From contig OZ025217.1 of assembly GCA_964019055.1 (NCBI GenBank), positions 1,131,501 to 1,195,500 on the forward strand: a stretch of DNA of 64,000 nt. Direction: 5' to 3'. Positions 36,801-48,325 of the stretch are shown here, in pieces. The notes under the pieces are model-generated. The model was not told the DNA's origin. It made no database searches and worked only from the letters and a program-made list of their open reading frames with translations. Position 1 is the stretch's first letter, and every line of letters starts with the position of its first letter. Source of the DNA: Anthopleura xanthogrammica. Taxonomy: Eukaryota; Cnidaria; Anthozoa; Actiniaria; Actiniidae. Both the position numbers and the translations under genes were made by a program.

Positions 36801-39443
36801 AAGGGGATGGAGTGTGGGGACTTTAGGCCCCAAAACACTTTGAGCAAGACAGTTAATATTCTAGCAGCACTTTACAGTTCCTACTCCAGTCAGCATGGTA
36901 GTGCCCCCCCCCCCCCCCTCACCCCATACCCCCACAATGAAGACTGTTCATTGGTTCCTGACATGACTTTCTTTCTTGTTTTGTGAATCCAGGCAGCATA
37001 TGGAGCATATAGTGAGAATCCAGCATATTATAACCGTGGTACACAAGGAATGTATAACCAGACTTATGGAGGGTATGTTCAAGAACAGACTCAAGATGAA
37101 CAGACAGATGATATTGATATGGAAAAGGTTGGTAACATGATGATGATGATACTGATGATACTGATACTGGCGCAGTATAAGTGATTAAATATTATTATTA
37201 TTATGATAATGATTGTGGTTATGGTGGTGATAATGATGTTGATCATGAGAGGTTGATGATCAAAATGAGCAGATGGAAGAAGGATTTGATATGGAAAAAG
37301 TTGGTAACAAGATCTGTTGTCATACTATAACATGGTGATAATGATGATGATGACAATGTGGTGATGATGATGGTGGTGATGATGTGGTAATGATGACGAT
37401 GTGGTGATGATAATGACGATGTGGTGATGATGTGGTGATGATGATAGTGGTGATGATGATGATGGTGGTGGTGATGATGATGGTGGTGATGATGATGATG
37501 ATGATGGTGGTGGTGATGGTGATGTGATGATGATGATGGTGGTGATGATGATGATAATGATGGTGATGTGATGATGATGGTGGTGGTGATGATGATGATG
37601 ATGATGATGTGTTGGTGATAATGATGATGATGATGATGATGTGATGATGATTTGGTGATGATGGTGGTGATGATGGTGGTGATGATGATGATGATGATGA
37701 TGATGATGTGATGATGATTTGGTGATGATGGTGGTGATGATGATGATGATGATTTGGTGATGGTGGTGATGATGATGATGATGATGATGATGATGTGGTG
37801 GTGATGATTATGATGTGGTAATGATGATGTGATGTTTTTAAATTCCAGTTAAAAAGGATACAAGGCAAAAGAAATCGTAATGAACAGATCAACATCATTG
37901 ATATCAACGCAGCCGACCAGACTGGTGACACACAGCTACAAATGACGAAAATAACCTCTGAACAGATTGCACATCGGCCTTCCAAGGTTTGTTACATCTT
38001 TAATTTAGAAGAATTTCACAGGGTCAATCACCCAGATTACTCCAGTCTTGGCACATTTTTGCAAGAGTTATTGCTTTTTCAAGAGTCTAAGTAAATTGTT
38101 AATAACACAAGCCAAAAGCAAAAGGTCTATGCTATTTGAACTATATGGTTAGGGTAACATTTACATTTTTTGTAACCTGTGGCCTCTCCTTTCCTTCTTC
38201 TTCCCCAACCCACTCCAGCTCCCTTCCCCTCTCAACCCCCCTCCACCACCCCCACCCAACTACATAGTCACTACACAGACTACATATATTTTATGTTGTC
38301 TTTTATTTATTATCATTTCAATTCATCTTGCAGAAAAAGGGCAATATGCCGTCATCTCAGCAACGCAAAAAACATCAAATCACCTACTTAGCATTTCAGG
38401 TATGTCAACTTGTAAGTCAGTTTAGTTTGACAGCATTAAAACCCAAAATACGATCTTCTTACATCTTATAACCCTATTTTATCGAAACCTGATAGAACCT
38501 TGCTTTTTTTAAATTGATATGCATGGGTAAAGTATGCCATGGTATTCAATTTCTGGGCTGTTCAAAGTCAGGGCACAGCTTACTCTCAGATCAAACCCTG
38601 GACAGAATTAAATCACTGATCTAAGTCAGGGCATGGCTAACTCACAGATCAAACCCTGGACAGAATTAAATCACTGATCTAAGTCAGGGCATGGCTAACT
38701 CACAGATCAAACCCTGGACAGAATTAAATCACTGATCTAAGTCAGGGCATGGCTAACTCACAGATCAAACCCTGGACAGAATTAAATCACTGATCTAAGT
38801 CAGGGCATGGCTAACTCACAGATCAAACCCTGGACAGAATTAAATCACTGATCTAAGTCAGGGCATGGCTAACTCACAGATCAAACCCTGGACAGAATTA
38901 AATCACTGATCTAAGTCAGGGCACAGCTAACTCACAGATCAAACCCTGGACAGAATTAAATCACTGATCTAAGTCAGGGCACAGTTAACTCTCAGATCAA
39001 ACCCTGGACAGAATTAAATCACTGATCTAAGTCAGGGCACAGTTAACTCTCAGATCAAACCCTGGACAGAATTAAATCACTGATCTAAGTCAGGGCACAG
39101 TTAACTCTCAGATCAAACCCTGGACAGAATTAAATCACTGATCTAAGTCAGTGCATGGCTAACTCACAGATTGAATTAGAATTTAGCATATTGAAAAACT
39201 GGAGAACCTGGAGAACCTGGAAACCCTGTGCTGTCTATTCCCCCCCCCTCCCCCCCTGACACACACACAGAAAATGGTTGGGGCTCCAAGTTGACCAGAT
39301 AAAGGATCCAGGAGTAAAATTGAATGTGGTCCAAAACTATTATCATTTTTGATTAGGCAAAAGAGAAAGAGTTTGAACTACAGCAACAATGGTCTTCAAA
39401 TCGTCAAACGAAAAGACAGACTCAAGCCAAATATGGATTTTGA
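33862..39443 (+). CDS. PRCC: PRCC, proline-rich spliceosome-associated protein
   Basis: Nuclear protein associated with pre-mRNA splicing; human PRCC is fused to TFE3 in renal carcinoma. Exons: 33862-34419, 35172-35234, 35645-36223, 36993-37127, 37849-37986, 38334-38399, 39357-39443. All introns are phase 0, and the joined frame is 541 aa, near the human length of about 490. The N-terminus MSLVAYGDSDGGSSDSEGEE is the PRCC start. SSFLPKPNN and SSLLPKPRHS (exons 1 and 3) are the LP-K repeats. The conserved C-terminus is present: RIQGKRNRNEQINIIDI, then QQRKKHQITYLAFQAKEKEF, then the final RRQTQAKYGF-like end (KRQTQAKYGF here). The exon 4 donor is AAG|GTTGGT, weak but forced by frame. Introns 3 and 4 contain copies of the preceding exon ends. 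AATAAA is at 39502. Confidence 0.96.
36204..36448 (+). repeat. 127-bp tandem duplication across the PRCC exon 3 donor
   Basis: Two copies (36204-36330 and 36331-36448) each contain GAGATCCAAATCAACAATAT followed by GTAAG. The first is the true end of exon 3; the second is an intronic copy of 20 exonic bases, donor and about 100 bases of intron. Identity is above 90% by eye, so the duplication is recent. Confidence 0.88.
37138..37842. repeat. (GAT/GGT)n imperfect microsatellite in PRCC intron 4
   Basis: About 700 bases of GATGATGGTGGT-type triplets fill nearly the whole intron, interrupted at 37230-37320 by a copy of the exon 4 end. The long minus-strand His/Ser/Ile frames are artefacts. Confidence 0.92.
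37252..37299 (+). pseudogene. diverged copy of PRCC exon 4 end (possible cryptic exon)
   Basis: Translates in frame as VDDQNEQMEEGFDMEK, close to QDEQTDDIDMEK at the true end of exon 4, and is followed by the same GTTGGTAAC donor. An AG directly precedes it, and both ends are phase 0, so inclusion would keep the PRCC frame. It lacks a polypyrimidine tract, so it is more likely a relic than a used exon. Confidence 0.5.
38568..39175. repeat. 58-bp minisatellite in PRCC intron 6
   Basis: About ten copies of a 58-bp unit containing TCAGGGCATGGCTAACTCAC, AGATCAAACCCTGGACAG and AATTAAATCACTGATCTAAG. Two subtypes are grouped, GCATGGC to the left and GCACAGT to the right. It is bordered on the right by GATTGAATTAGAATTTAGC and GGAGAACCTGGAGAACC. 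The same family occurs at 48060-48320 and 57376-57455. Confidence 0.97.
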
Positions 39444-39495
39444 AGGTTGTTCTTCTCTATAAATTGTGAATAAAATAATATCGTTTATTTTGTAC

Positions 39496-39712
39496 ATCGA
39501 AAATAAAGCCATTTAAGGAAGGTACCCTAGTATTGAAACGCTTGATTATTGAGGGTCGGAAAATAAACCCATATAACAAAGGTACCCTTGTATTCTAATA
39601 CTTGGTTATTGGGGGTGTAAAATAAAGCCGTATAACCAAGCTGCCCTTGTATTATATTAATTGGTTATTGGGGGCCGAAAAAGGAAGCCATTTAAGAAAG
39701 GCTGTCTTTGAC
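39496..39712. repeat. 60-bp tandem repeat carrying AATAAA, 3' end of PRCC
   Basis: Four degenerate units start at about 39502, 39562, 39621 and 39681. Each has AATAAAGCCATATAAC-like sequence, GGTACCCTTGTATT and TTGGTTATTGGGGG. The first three contain AATAAA, so the poly(A) hexamer of PRCC is triplicated. Confidence 0.82.
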
Positions 39713-42700
39713 CAAAAAGCATAACCCAGATACCTAATGGTTTTGATAAAAATGGGCCATTTTCACACCTTTTTCTGAGCTATGAATTATTTATCATAAT
39801 TTCGAATTCCTTCATTTTTGACAATTTTGGGGCAAAAAGCATGGACTATAGCCCATGGTTTTGATCGATTTTTGGTGTTTTTCACACCTTTTGAAAAAAT
39901 ATGCATTATTTATGAAGCGTTAAAAATGGGTCATTTTTGGCCATTTTTGGGCAAAAAGCATGGACTATACCCCATGGTTTTGATCAATTTTAGGTGTTTT
40001 TCACACCTTTTGAAAAAATATGCATTATTTATGAAGGGTTCAAAATGGGTCATTTTAGGCCATTTTTGGGCAAAAAGCATGGACTATAGCCCATGGTTTT
40101 GATCAATTTTAGGTGTTTTTCACACCTTTTGAAAAAATGTGCATTATTTATCAAGGGTTCAAAATGGGTCATTTTAGGCCATTTTTGGGCAAAAAGCATG
40201 GACTATAGCCCATGGTTTTAATCAATTTTGGGTGTTTTTCACACCTTTTGAAAAAATATGCATTATTTATGAAGGGTTCAAAATAGGTAATTTTTGACCA
40301 TTTTTGGGCAAAAAGCATGGACTATAGCCCATGGTTTTGATCAATTTTAGGTGTTTTTCACACCTTTTGAAAAAATATGCATTATTTGTGACGGGTTCAA
40401 AATAGGTCATTTTTGACCATTTTGGAGCAAAAAGCATGGACTATAGCCCATGGTTTTGATCAATTTTAGGTGTTTTTCACACCTTTTGAAAAAATATGCA
40501 TTATTTATGAAGGGTTCAAAATGGGTCATTTTTGACCATTTTTGGGCAAAAAGCATGGACTATAGCCCATGGTTTTGATCAATTTTAGGTGTTTTTCACA
40601 CCTTTTGAAAAAATGTGCATTATTTATCAAGGGTTCAAAATGGGTCATTTTAGGCCATTTATGTGCAAAAAGCATGGACTATAGCCCATGGTTTTAATCA
40701 ATTTTGGGTGTTTTTCACACCTTTTGAAAAAATATGCATTATTTATGAAGGGTTCAAAATAGGTCATTTTTGACCATTTTTGGGCAAAAAGCATGGACTA
40801 TAGCCCATGGTTTTCATTGATTTTGGGTGTTTTTTTCACACCTTTTGAAAAAATATGCATTATTTGTGACGGGTTCAAAATGGGTCATTTTTGACCATTT
40901 TTGGGCAAAAAGCATGGACTATAGCCCATGGTTTTAATCAATTTTGGGTGTTTTTCACACCTTTTGAAAAAATATGCATTATTTATGAAGGGTTCAAAAT
41001 GGGTCATTTTAGGCCATTTTTGGGCAAAAAGCATGGACTATAGCCCATGGTTTTAATCAATTTTGGGTGTTTTTCACACCTTTTGAAAAAATATGCATTA
41101 TTTATGAAGGGTTCAAAATGGGTCATTTTTGACCATTTTTGGGCAAAAAGCATGGACTATAGCCTATGGTTTTGATCAATTTTAGGTGTTTTTCACACCT
41201 TTTGAAAAAATTTGCATTATTTATGAAGGGTTCAAAATGGGTCATTTTTGACCATTTTGTGCAAAAAGCATGGACTATAGCCCATGGTTTTAATCAATTT
41301 TAGGTGTTTTTCACACCTTTTGAAAAAATATGCATTATTTGTGACGGGTTCAAAATGGGTCATTTTTGACCATTTTTGGGCAAAAAGCATGGACTATAGC
41401 CCATGGTTTTGATCAATTTTAGGTGTTTTTCACACCTTTTGAAAAAATTTCATTATTTATGAAGGGTTCAAAATGGGTCATTTTTGACCATTTTGGGGTA
41501 AAAAGCATGGACTATAGCCCATGGTTTTCATTGATTTTTGGTGTTTTTCACACCTTTTGAAAAAATATGCATTATTTATGAAGGGTTCAAAATGGGTCAT
41601 TTTTGACCATTTTGGGGAAAAAGCATGGACTATAGCTCATGGTTTTGATCAATTTTAAGTGTTTTTCACACCTTTTGAAAAAATATGCATTATTTATGAA
41701 GGGTTCAAAATGGGTAATTTTTGACCATTTTTGGGTAAAAAGCATGGACTATAGCCCATGGTTTTGATCAATTTTAGGTGTTTTTCACACCTTTTGAAAA
41801 AATGTGCATTATTTATCAAGGGTTCAAAATGGGTCATTTTAGGCCATTTTTGGGCAAAAAGCATGGACTATAGCCCATGGTTTTAATCAATTTTGGGTGT
41901 TTTTCACACCTTTTGAAAAAATATGCATTATTTATGAAGGGTTCAAAATGGGTCATTTTTGACCATTTTTGGGCAAAAAGCATGGACTATAGCCATGGTT
42001 TTGATCAATTTTAGGTGTTTTTCACACCTTTTGAAAAAATATGCATTATTTATGAAGGGTTCAAAATGGGTCATTTTTGGTCATTTTGGGGCAAATAGCA
42101 TCGACTATAGCCCATGGTTTTCATTGATTTTTGGTGTTTTTCACACCTTTTGAAAAAATATGCATTATTTATGAAGGGTTCAAAATGGGTCATTTTTGGC
42201 CATTTTGGGGCAAAAAGCATGGACTATAGCCCATGGTTTTGATCGATTTTGGGTGTTTTTCACACCTTTTGAAAAAATATGCATTATTTATGAAGGGTTC
42301 AAAATGGGTCATTTTTGGCCATTTTGGGGCAAAAAGCATGGACTATAGCCCATGGTTTTGATCGATTTTGGGTGTTTTTCACACCTTTTGAAAAAATATG
42401 CATTATTTATGAAGGGTTCAAAATGGGTCATTTTTGGCCATTTTGGGGCAAAAAGCATGGACTATAGCCCATGGTTTTGATCGATTTTGGGTGTTTTTCA
42501 CACCTTTTGAAAAAATATGCATTATTTATGAAGGGTTCAAAATGGGTGATTTTTGGCCATTTTGGGGCAAAAAGCATGGACTATAGCCCATGGTTTTGAT
42601 CGATTTTGGGTGTTTTTCACACCTTTTGGAAAATTATGCATTATTTATGAAGGGTTCAAAATGGGTCATTTTTGGCCATTTTGGGGCAAAAAGCATGGAC

Positions 42701-44638
42701 TATAGCCCATGGTTTTGATCGATTTTGGGTGTTTTTCACACCTTTTGAAAAAATATGCATTATTTATGAAGGGTTCAAAATGGGTCATTTTTGGCCATTT
42801 TGGGGCAAAAAGCATGGACTATAGCCCATGGTTTTGATCGATTTTGGGTGTTTTTCACACCTTTTGAAAAAATATGCATTATTTATGAAGGGTTCAAAAT
42901 GGGTGATTTTTGGCCATTTTGGGGCAAAAAGCATGGACTATAGCCCATGGTTTTGATCGATTTTGGGTGTTTTTCACACCTTTTGAAAAAATATGCATTA
43001 TTTATGAAGGGTTCAAAATGGGTCATTTTTGGCCATTTTGGGGCAAAAAGCATGGACTATAGCCCATGGTTTTGATCGATTTTGGGTGTTTTTCACACCT
43101 TTTGAAAAAATATGCATTATTTATGAAGGGTTCAAAATGGGTCATTTTTGGCCATTTTGGGGCAAAAAGCATGGACTATAGCCCATGGTTTTGATCGATT
43201 TTGGGTGTTTTTCACACCTTTTGAAAAAATATGCATTATTTATGAAGGGTTCAAAATGGGTCATTTTTGGCCATTTTGGGGCAAAAAGCATGGACTATAG
43301 CCCATGGTTTTGATCGATTTTGGGTGTTTTTCACACCTTTTGAAAAAATATGCATTATTTATGAAGGGTTCAAAATGGGTCATTTTTGGCCATTTTGGGG
43401 CAAAAAGCATGGACTATAGCCCATGGTTTTGATCGATTTTGGGTGTTTTTCACACCTTTTGAAAAAATATGCATTATTTATGAAGGGTTCAAAATGGGTC
43501 ATTTTTGGCCATTTTGGGGCAAAAAGCATGGACTATAGCCCATGGTTTTGATCGATTTTGGGTGTTTTTCACACCTTTTGAAAAAATATGCATTATTTAT
43601 GAAGGGTTCAAAATGGGTGATTTTTGGCCATTTTGGGGCAAAAAGCATGGACTATAGCCCATGGTTTTGATCGATTTTGGGTGTTTTTCACACCTTTTGA
43701 AAAAATATGCATTATTTATGAAGGGTTCAAAATGGGTCATTTTTGGCCATTTTGGGGCAAAAAGCATGGACTATAGCCCATGGTTTTGATCGATTTTGGG
43801 TGTTTTTCACACCTTTTGAAAAAATATGCATTATTTATGAAGGGTTCAAAATGGGTCATTTTTGGCCATTTTGGGGCAAAAAGCATGGACTATAGCCCAT
43901 GGTTTTGATCGATTTTGGGTGTTTTTCACACCTTTTGAAAAAATATGCATTATTTATGAAGGGTTCAAAATGGGTGATTTTTGGCCATTTTGGGGCAAAA
44001 AGCATGGACTATAGCCCATGGTTTTGATCGATTTTGGGTGTTTTTCACACCTTTTGAAAAAATATGCATTATTTATGAAGGGTTCAAAATGGGTCATTTT
44101 TGGCCATTTTGGGGCAAAAAGCATGGACTATAATAGCCCATGGTTTTGATCGATTTTGGGTGTTTTTCACACCTTTTGAAAAAATATGCATTATTTATGA
44201 AGGGTTCAAAATGGGTGATTTTTGGCCATTTTGGGGCAAAAAGCATGGACTATAGCCCATGGTTTTGATCGATTTTGGGTGTTTTTCACACCTTTTGAAA
44301 AAATATGCATTATTTATGAAGGGTTCAAAATGGTTCATTTTTGGCCATTTTGGGGCAAAAAGCATGGACTATAGCCCATGGTTTTGATCGATTTTGGGTG
44401 TTTTTCACACCTTTTGAAAAAATATGCATTATTTATGAAGGGTTCAAAATGGGTCATTTTTGGCCATTTTTGGGGTAAAAAGCATCGACTATAGCCCATG
44501 GTTTTGATGGAAATTGAGCCATTGTTACACCTTTTTATGAACTATGAATTTTTCATCCCACATTCAAATTCCAATATTTTTTGCCATTTTCGGCAAAAAG
44601 GCATGGATTATAGCCCGTTGTTTTGATGAAAAATTTGC
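39713..44638. repeat. 119-bp satellite array, about 40 units
   Basis: The unit contains GCAAAAAGCATGGACTATAG, CCCATGGTTTTGATC, GGGTGTTTTTCACACC, TTTTGAAAAAATATGCATTA and GAAGGGTTCAAAATGGGTC. The period is exactly 119 (for example 43043, 43162, 43281). The left half (to about 42190) is heterogeneous, with GATCAATTTTAG and AATCAATTTTGGG variants. The right half is nearly identical copies with GATCGATTTTGGG. Diverged units cap both ends. Each unit holds two small hairpins (AGGTGT/ACACCT and CATGG/CCATG). Frames of up to 94 codons through it are artefacts. Confidence 0.98.
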
Positions 44639-44893
44639 ATCAACCCGGATGATCATAATACAAATATTGTTTCTTCGTCAAGGTGAAGTTGCTTGGACAT
44701 CAAAACTACAGCGGCTGTCAGACGTGACTTGCAGATGGTCAACATCACTGGTATATACTTGTAGATTGATACATGCAGGATGTTGATTTGTATCTCCAAC
44801 CTGAATCAGAATCAGAATTGGAAACGTAAGTGCATAGCGCTTATGACTAGTGCAAAATGAAAGACGGAATGGGAGTCGGAATGACATCGGAAG
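44639..44893. other. unique spacer with TCGGAATGACATCGGA repeats
   Basis: Short unique DNA, then direct copies of AGTCGGAATGACATCGGA, which resume after the inserted element (45070-45130). No gene. Confidence 0.5.
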
Positions 44894-45060
44894 GACACGA
44901 GTGAAAAACGCACTGCGCATGCTCGGGAGTTCGTCGTGTGTAAATTCGCATAATACGAGACATGTAAATCTCCAATGGTTTTCTTCGTAAACACGACTTG
45001 TCTATGAATTAATTTTCTGCCGAACATCCGAGCATGCGCAGTGCGTTTTTCACCCGTGTC
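44894..45060. mobile_element. MITE with 33-bp terminal inverted repeats
   Basis: Arms 44894-44926 and 45028-45060 match at 32 of 33 positions when inverted. Each holds GTGAAAAACGCACTGCGCAT, which ends in an NRF-1-like core. It is 167 bp without coding potential and lies inside TCGGAATGACATCGGA repeats. A 24-bp piece of the same terminus recurs at 63157-63180. Confidence 0.8.
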
Positions 45061-45815
45061 AATCGTGATGACGTTGGAGTCGGAATAATATCGGAATCGG
45101 AATGACATCGGAGTCGGAATGACATCGGAATCAGAATTGAAAGAATCAGGTTTTATTTTTCTTCCGATTTCGTACGTCGCTCAAGATTGCAATCGCTATC
45201 GTAGCTAATGACAAATCTCATACCCAAACCCTTGAGAGCAGAAAACATACATGATAGCGAGGCTTGTGTTCTTGTTTTCGTTGGTTCAGTTTTCATTAGA
45301 TCAGATTTAACACGTAACCCACTAGTAACCACTTAGTGTCGGTAACACTTACAACACTAGTTTGAACCGACCATTACCCCTGTTTAATGTCTTTACCCAT
45401 TCCTTGTTACACAACTGTGTCTTCATAAACTATCCATTAAGGAGCACACAAGCAGTAAATCATAGGCACACATATTTTTGTATACTCACACCCCTGATGT
45501 CGAAACGAAAAAAACATCCTGTCTTTAGTGTATTTTTCTAATCTTCCCCATCTATGTTCTTAAACGTTGTGTTGGTAAATTATACACAAAGACCCCTTTA
45601 ATGATTGCAGGAAAAGCACTATAACAAAAGAATTAAAAACGACAAGAAAATAAAAGACTTTTGCGCAGTGTGTTATTGGTAGACCAACTGTGTGGAAGGC
45701 ACTTCAATGTTTCACTAAATGAAAAACTCTTGGACTAAGCTCCACATGAGCCGAACCTAATGACATCAAAGAAGACCGCCTTATTATCCACTGTTTTCAA
45801 TGCCTACGGCTCATA

Positions 45816-46073
45816 CAGGGTGAAGGAAGGGAGTATCAATCACGATTCACGGACAATTTTTTTTATAAAATCACGAAAATAAGCTTAATGAAAAACCTTG
45901 ATACAAGGATTCAGGATGTAATATAAATTTTCAAGAAAAAAATGGCAAAATCACGAATCACGTACGCGAGGACTGAAATTCACGTATCGTGGACTTTTTT
46001 TTTGGAATTTCACGAATCACGGTCCAAAAAAAAGGCAAAATCACGGATCACGCATAACCCCTTCACCACCCTG
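45816..46073. mobile_element. MITE-like element with CAGGGT termini
   Basis: Starts CAGGGTGAAGGAAGGGAGTA and ends (reverse complement) CAGGGTGGTGAAGGGGTTAT, each followed by TGATTCACGG-like words. AAAATCACGAATCACG recurs inside in both orientations. CAGGG ends suggest a hAT-type element, but I see no convincing 8-bp target duplication. Confidence 0.55.
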
Positions 46074-46200
46074 ATTATAGACAAATCATATCTCACCATT
46101 TCAGAACAAATTTTTCATATTTTTGTTTCGTTTCATTTCAATCATCCTTTCTTTCTTTTTTCGTTGATAATGTTTTCGATTAGTCAAGTTTTTTTCCTGA

Positions 46201-46290
46201 TTTATAATAATAATAATGATAAGTTTATTATTTATATAGCGCTTTATATGCAATACTCTAAAGCGCTTAAACATTTATAATAAAAATAAA
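46201..46290. repeat. interspersed repeat tail, AATAAT...TATATAGCGCTTTATA
   Basis: An ATAATAATAATGATAAG run followed by TTATATAGCGCTTTATATGC and CTCTAAAGCGCTTAA. The paired AGCGCTT words form a hairpin. This kind of block recurs in many marine invertebrate genomes as an interspersed repeat end (from memory, unverified). Confidence 0.4.
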
Positions 46291-46782
46291 AAGTAGGATT
46301 AAATAACTATATAAAAACATTTCTAAGCAAAACTATGAAAAATACTCAAAAAATTAATGTATACATAATATCTACATTACTAAAATAAAGTCTTTAGGAT
46401 ATTTATCAAAGGTGTTATAAATAAATATGAAGTGCCTAAAATGATTGCTTAAATAAAAAAGTCTTTAAATGTTTCTTAAAAATGTTAATGTTGGTTTCGG
46501 TTCTAAGATGATCTGGTAATCACGTGTTGCATAACTTGTTACATAAGTGTTACATAACTTTTCCTTTATTTAACCCCACTTAGTCGTTAATGTCTTCTCA
46601 CATTAAACACATCCTTATCTCTATTCTAGTTAACGTGCAGCTGTTTATCTTTTGCTCTGTGTAAAATAATGATTCCAAAATAGAAAACTCGTCCTCTTAA
46701 AAAAAAAAAAAAGAAAAATATTTTCTTTGCTTTGAATGAAGACAGTGTGGGATGTAGAACTTTCATGATGTTCACTTACGCA

Positions 46783-47007
46783 CAGTTCAGACATCGAACT
46801 TTTGCCGCGTCTAAGCTAATTGCTTTTGAGTCCAGCGGCTAAGAAAACACTGATAACTACCATATAAGATATCAACTCTTTCGCTTAGCGCCAGGAGACG
46901 ATATGTGTTAATGTTTGGTATACATAATTCTACTAGTTCAAGGAAAAACAGCGCTCAACCTCAAAGGCAATCAGATTCGACGCGGAAAAAGTTCGACGTC
47001 TGAACTG
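46783..47007. mobile_element. MITE with 29-bp terminal inverted repeats
   Basis: The left end CAGTTCAGACATCGAACTTT and the reverse complement of the right end CAGTTCAGACGTCGAACTTT agree at about 27 of 29 positions, both running into CCGCGTC. It is about 225 bp with no own coding capacity. Confidence 0.75.
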
Positions 47008-48059
47008 GACCTAAAAGTCACACATTTTCTCGATGAAATTTCTACCCAGTATTTCTTTTCAATTTTCATGTTCGCCTCGCATCCAAGATCATTTTGGAAA
47101 GGGCCTATACTCGTCTATACTTAGATCAAAGTGGATGAGTGGTATTGGTATCAACTTTTATGATAACATCGGCTGAGTATGGTTGTCTTAGCAACGTAAT
47201 AAAAATAGGTAGAAATAGTGGCAAAATAAAAGAGATTTCCCTACATATCAAAATACTTCCAGAAATGTCAATTTTTCTGATTTTCATTTGGTAACTTTCT
47301 CGTTAAGCGACATTTTCTTTAACAATTTTAACTTATCTTTTGAGAATGACAAGTTGTCGTTTTCAGATCCAACAGGAGTAAAAAAGAGGCATATGTCTGC
47401 CTAAAGCATTATTAACACTTGAAGTAATGCATCCAAAACAGGAAGTATTATATGGTGTATTGAACATTGTGAATAAAGACATATCAGTGTTGACTTTCTG
47501 TCCTCCCATTTCCAAACAAAAAACCTTTCGATTTCTTTTTTCGTTAGACGGTTCATTATGCTCTACTTTTCACCGTCGTCCTAATTTTCTGAAAAGTAAA
47601 CTCCAATGCGCTTTATTGGAAGATCGCGGTTTATTGACGTGTGAATTGATTGGGAATTTTTAGAAATACTAATATATGTGAAAATGAGGAAACATTTCTT
47701 TTAGAATTTTGAAAATTAAAGCCAGACACTGACATATATCAGTGTAGAATTTCATCAGCTGAGTAATCTCATTATTATTCTCACTACAATGATTGACAGA
47801 TACTTCTTGATATCCAAGCCAAACCAACCAAGGTTTCCACTTGTATTGTTTTTTTCCGTCCACCTGGCCAACATTGGAACCACTCAAGAATGGAAACAGT
47901 TTCTAGTAAAACTTAAAACGTTTACCGATATCTTTAGTCGTATTTTGAACTACGAATTCGACGGAGAACTGATTTTTAAAATTTATTATATCTATCAAGG
48001 CAAAAACAAACAAAAGAAAAATTTTAATTCTATCGATATTCTGAAACACCCTCTGGGCT
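47008..48059. other. gene-poor DNA
   Basis: Several 70-90-codon frames lie on both strands here without recognisable domains, splice context or strand preference. I see no supported gene. Confidence 0.5.
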
Positions 48060-48325
48060 GATCTAAGGCAGGGCACGGCTAACTCACAGATCAAACCCTG
48101 AAACAACCTCTGGGCTGATCTAAGTCAGGGCACAGCTAACTCACAGATCAAACCCTGGAACAACTTCTGGGCTGATCTAAGGCAGGGCACAGCTAACTCA
48201 CAGATCAAACCCTGGAACAACCTCTGGGCTGATCTAAGTCAGGGCACGGCTAACTCACAGATTGAACCCTGGAACAACTTCTGGGCTGATCTAAGTCAGG
48301 GCATGGCTAACTCACAGATCGAATT
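48060..48325. repeat. 57-bp minisatellite, second locus of the PRCC-intron family
   Basis: About five copies (GATC at 48060, 48117 and 48174, period 57) of CAGGGCACAGCTAACTCACA, then GATCAAACCCTGGAAC, then CTTCTGGGCTGATCTAAG. The first half of the unit equals the 58-bp unit at 38.6-39.2 kb; the second half differs. The right flank GATCGAATTGGAATTAGTGT and the GGAGAACCC block also match the other loci. Confidence 0.95.

Noticed and set aside
37320..37985. 221-codon His/Ser frame antisense to PRCC
   Set aside because: GAT-repeat artefact running into real PRCC exon 5 on the other strand.
39818..42153. Frames with recurring peptide (GQKAWTI, FEKICIIYE-like)
   Set aside because: Generated by the 119-bp satellite; the unit length is not a multiple of 3 and stops break every frame.
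39713..44638. CRISPR-like or phage-like regular repeats
   Set aside because: Units are contiguous with no unique spacers, and the genome is eukaryotic.
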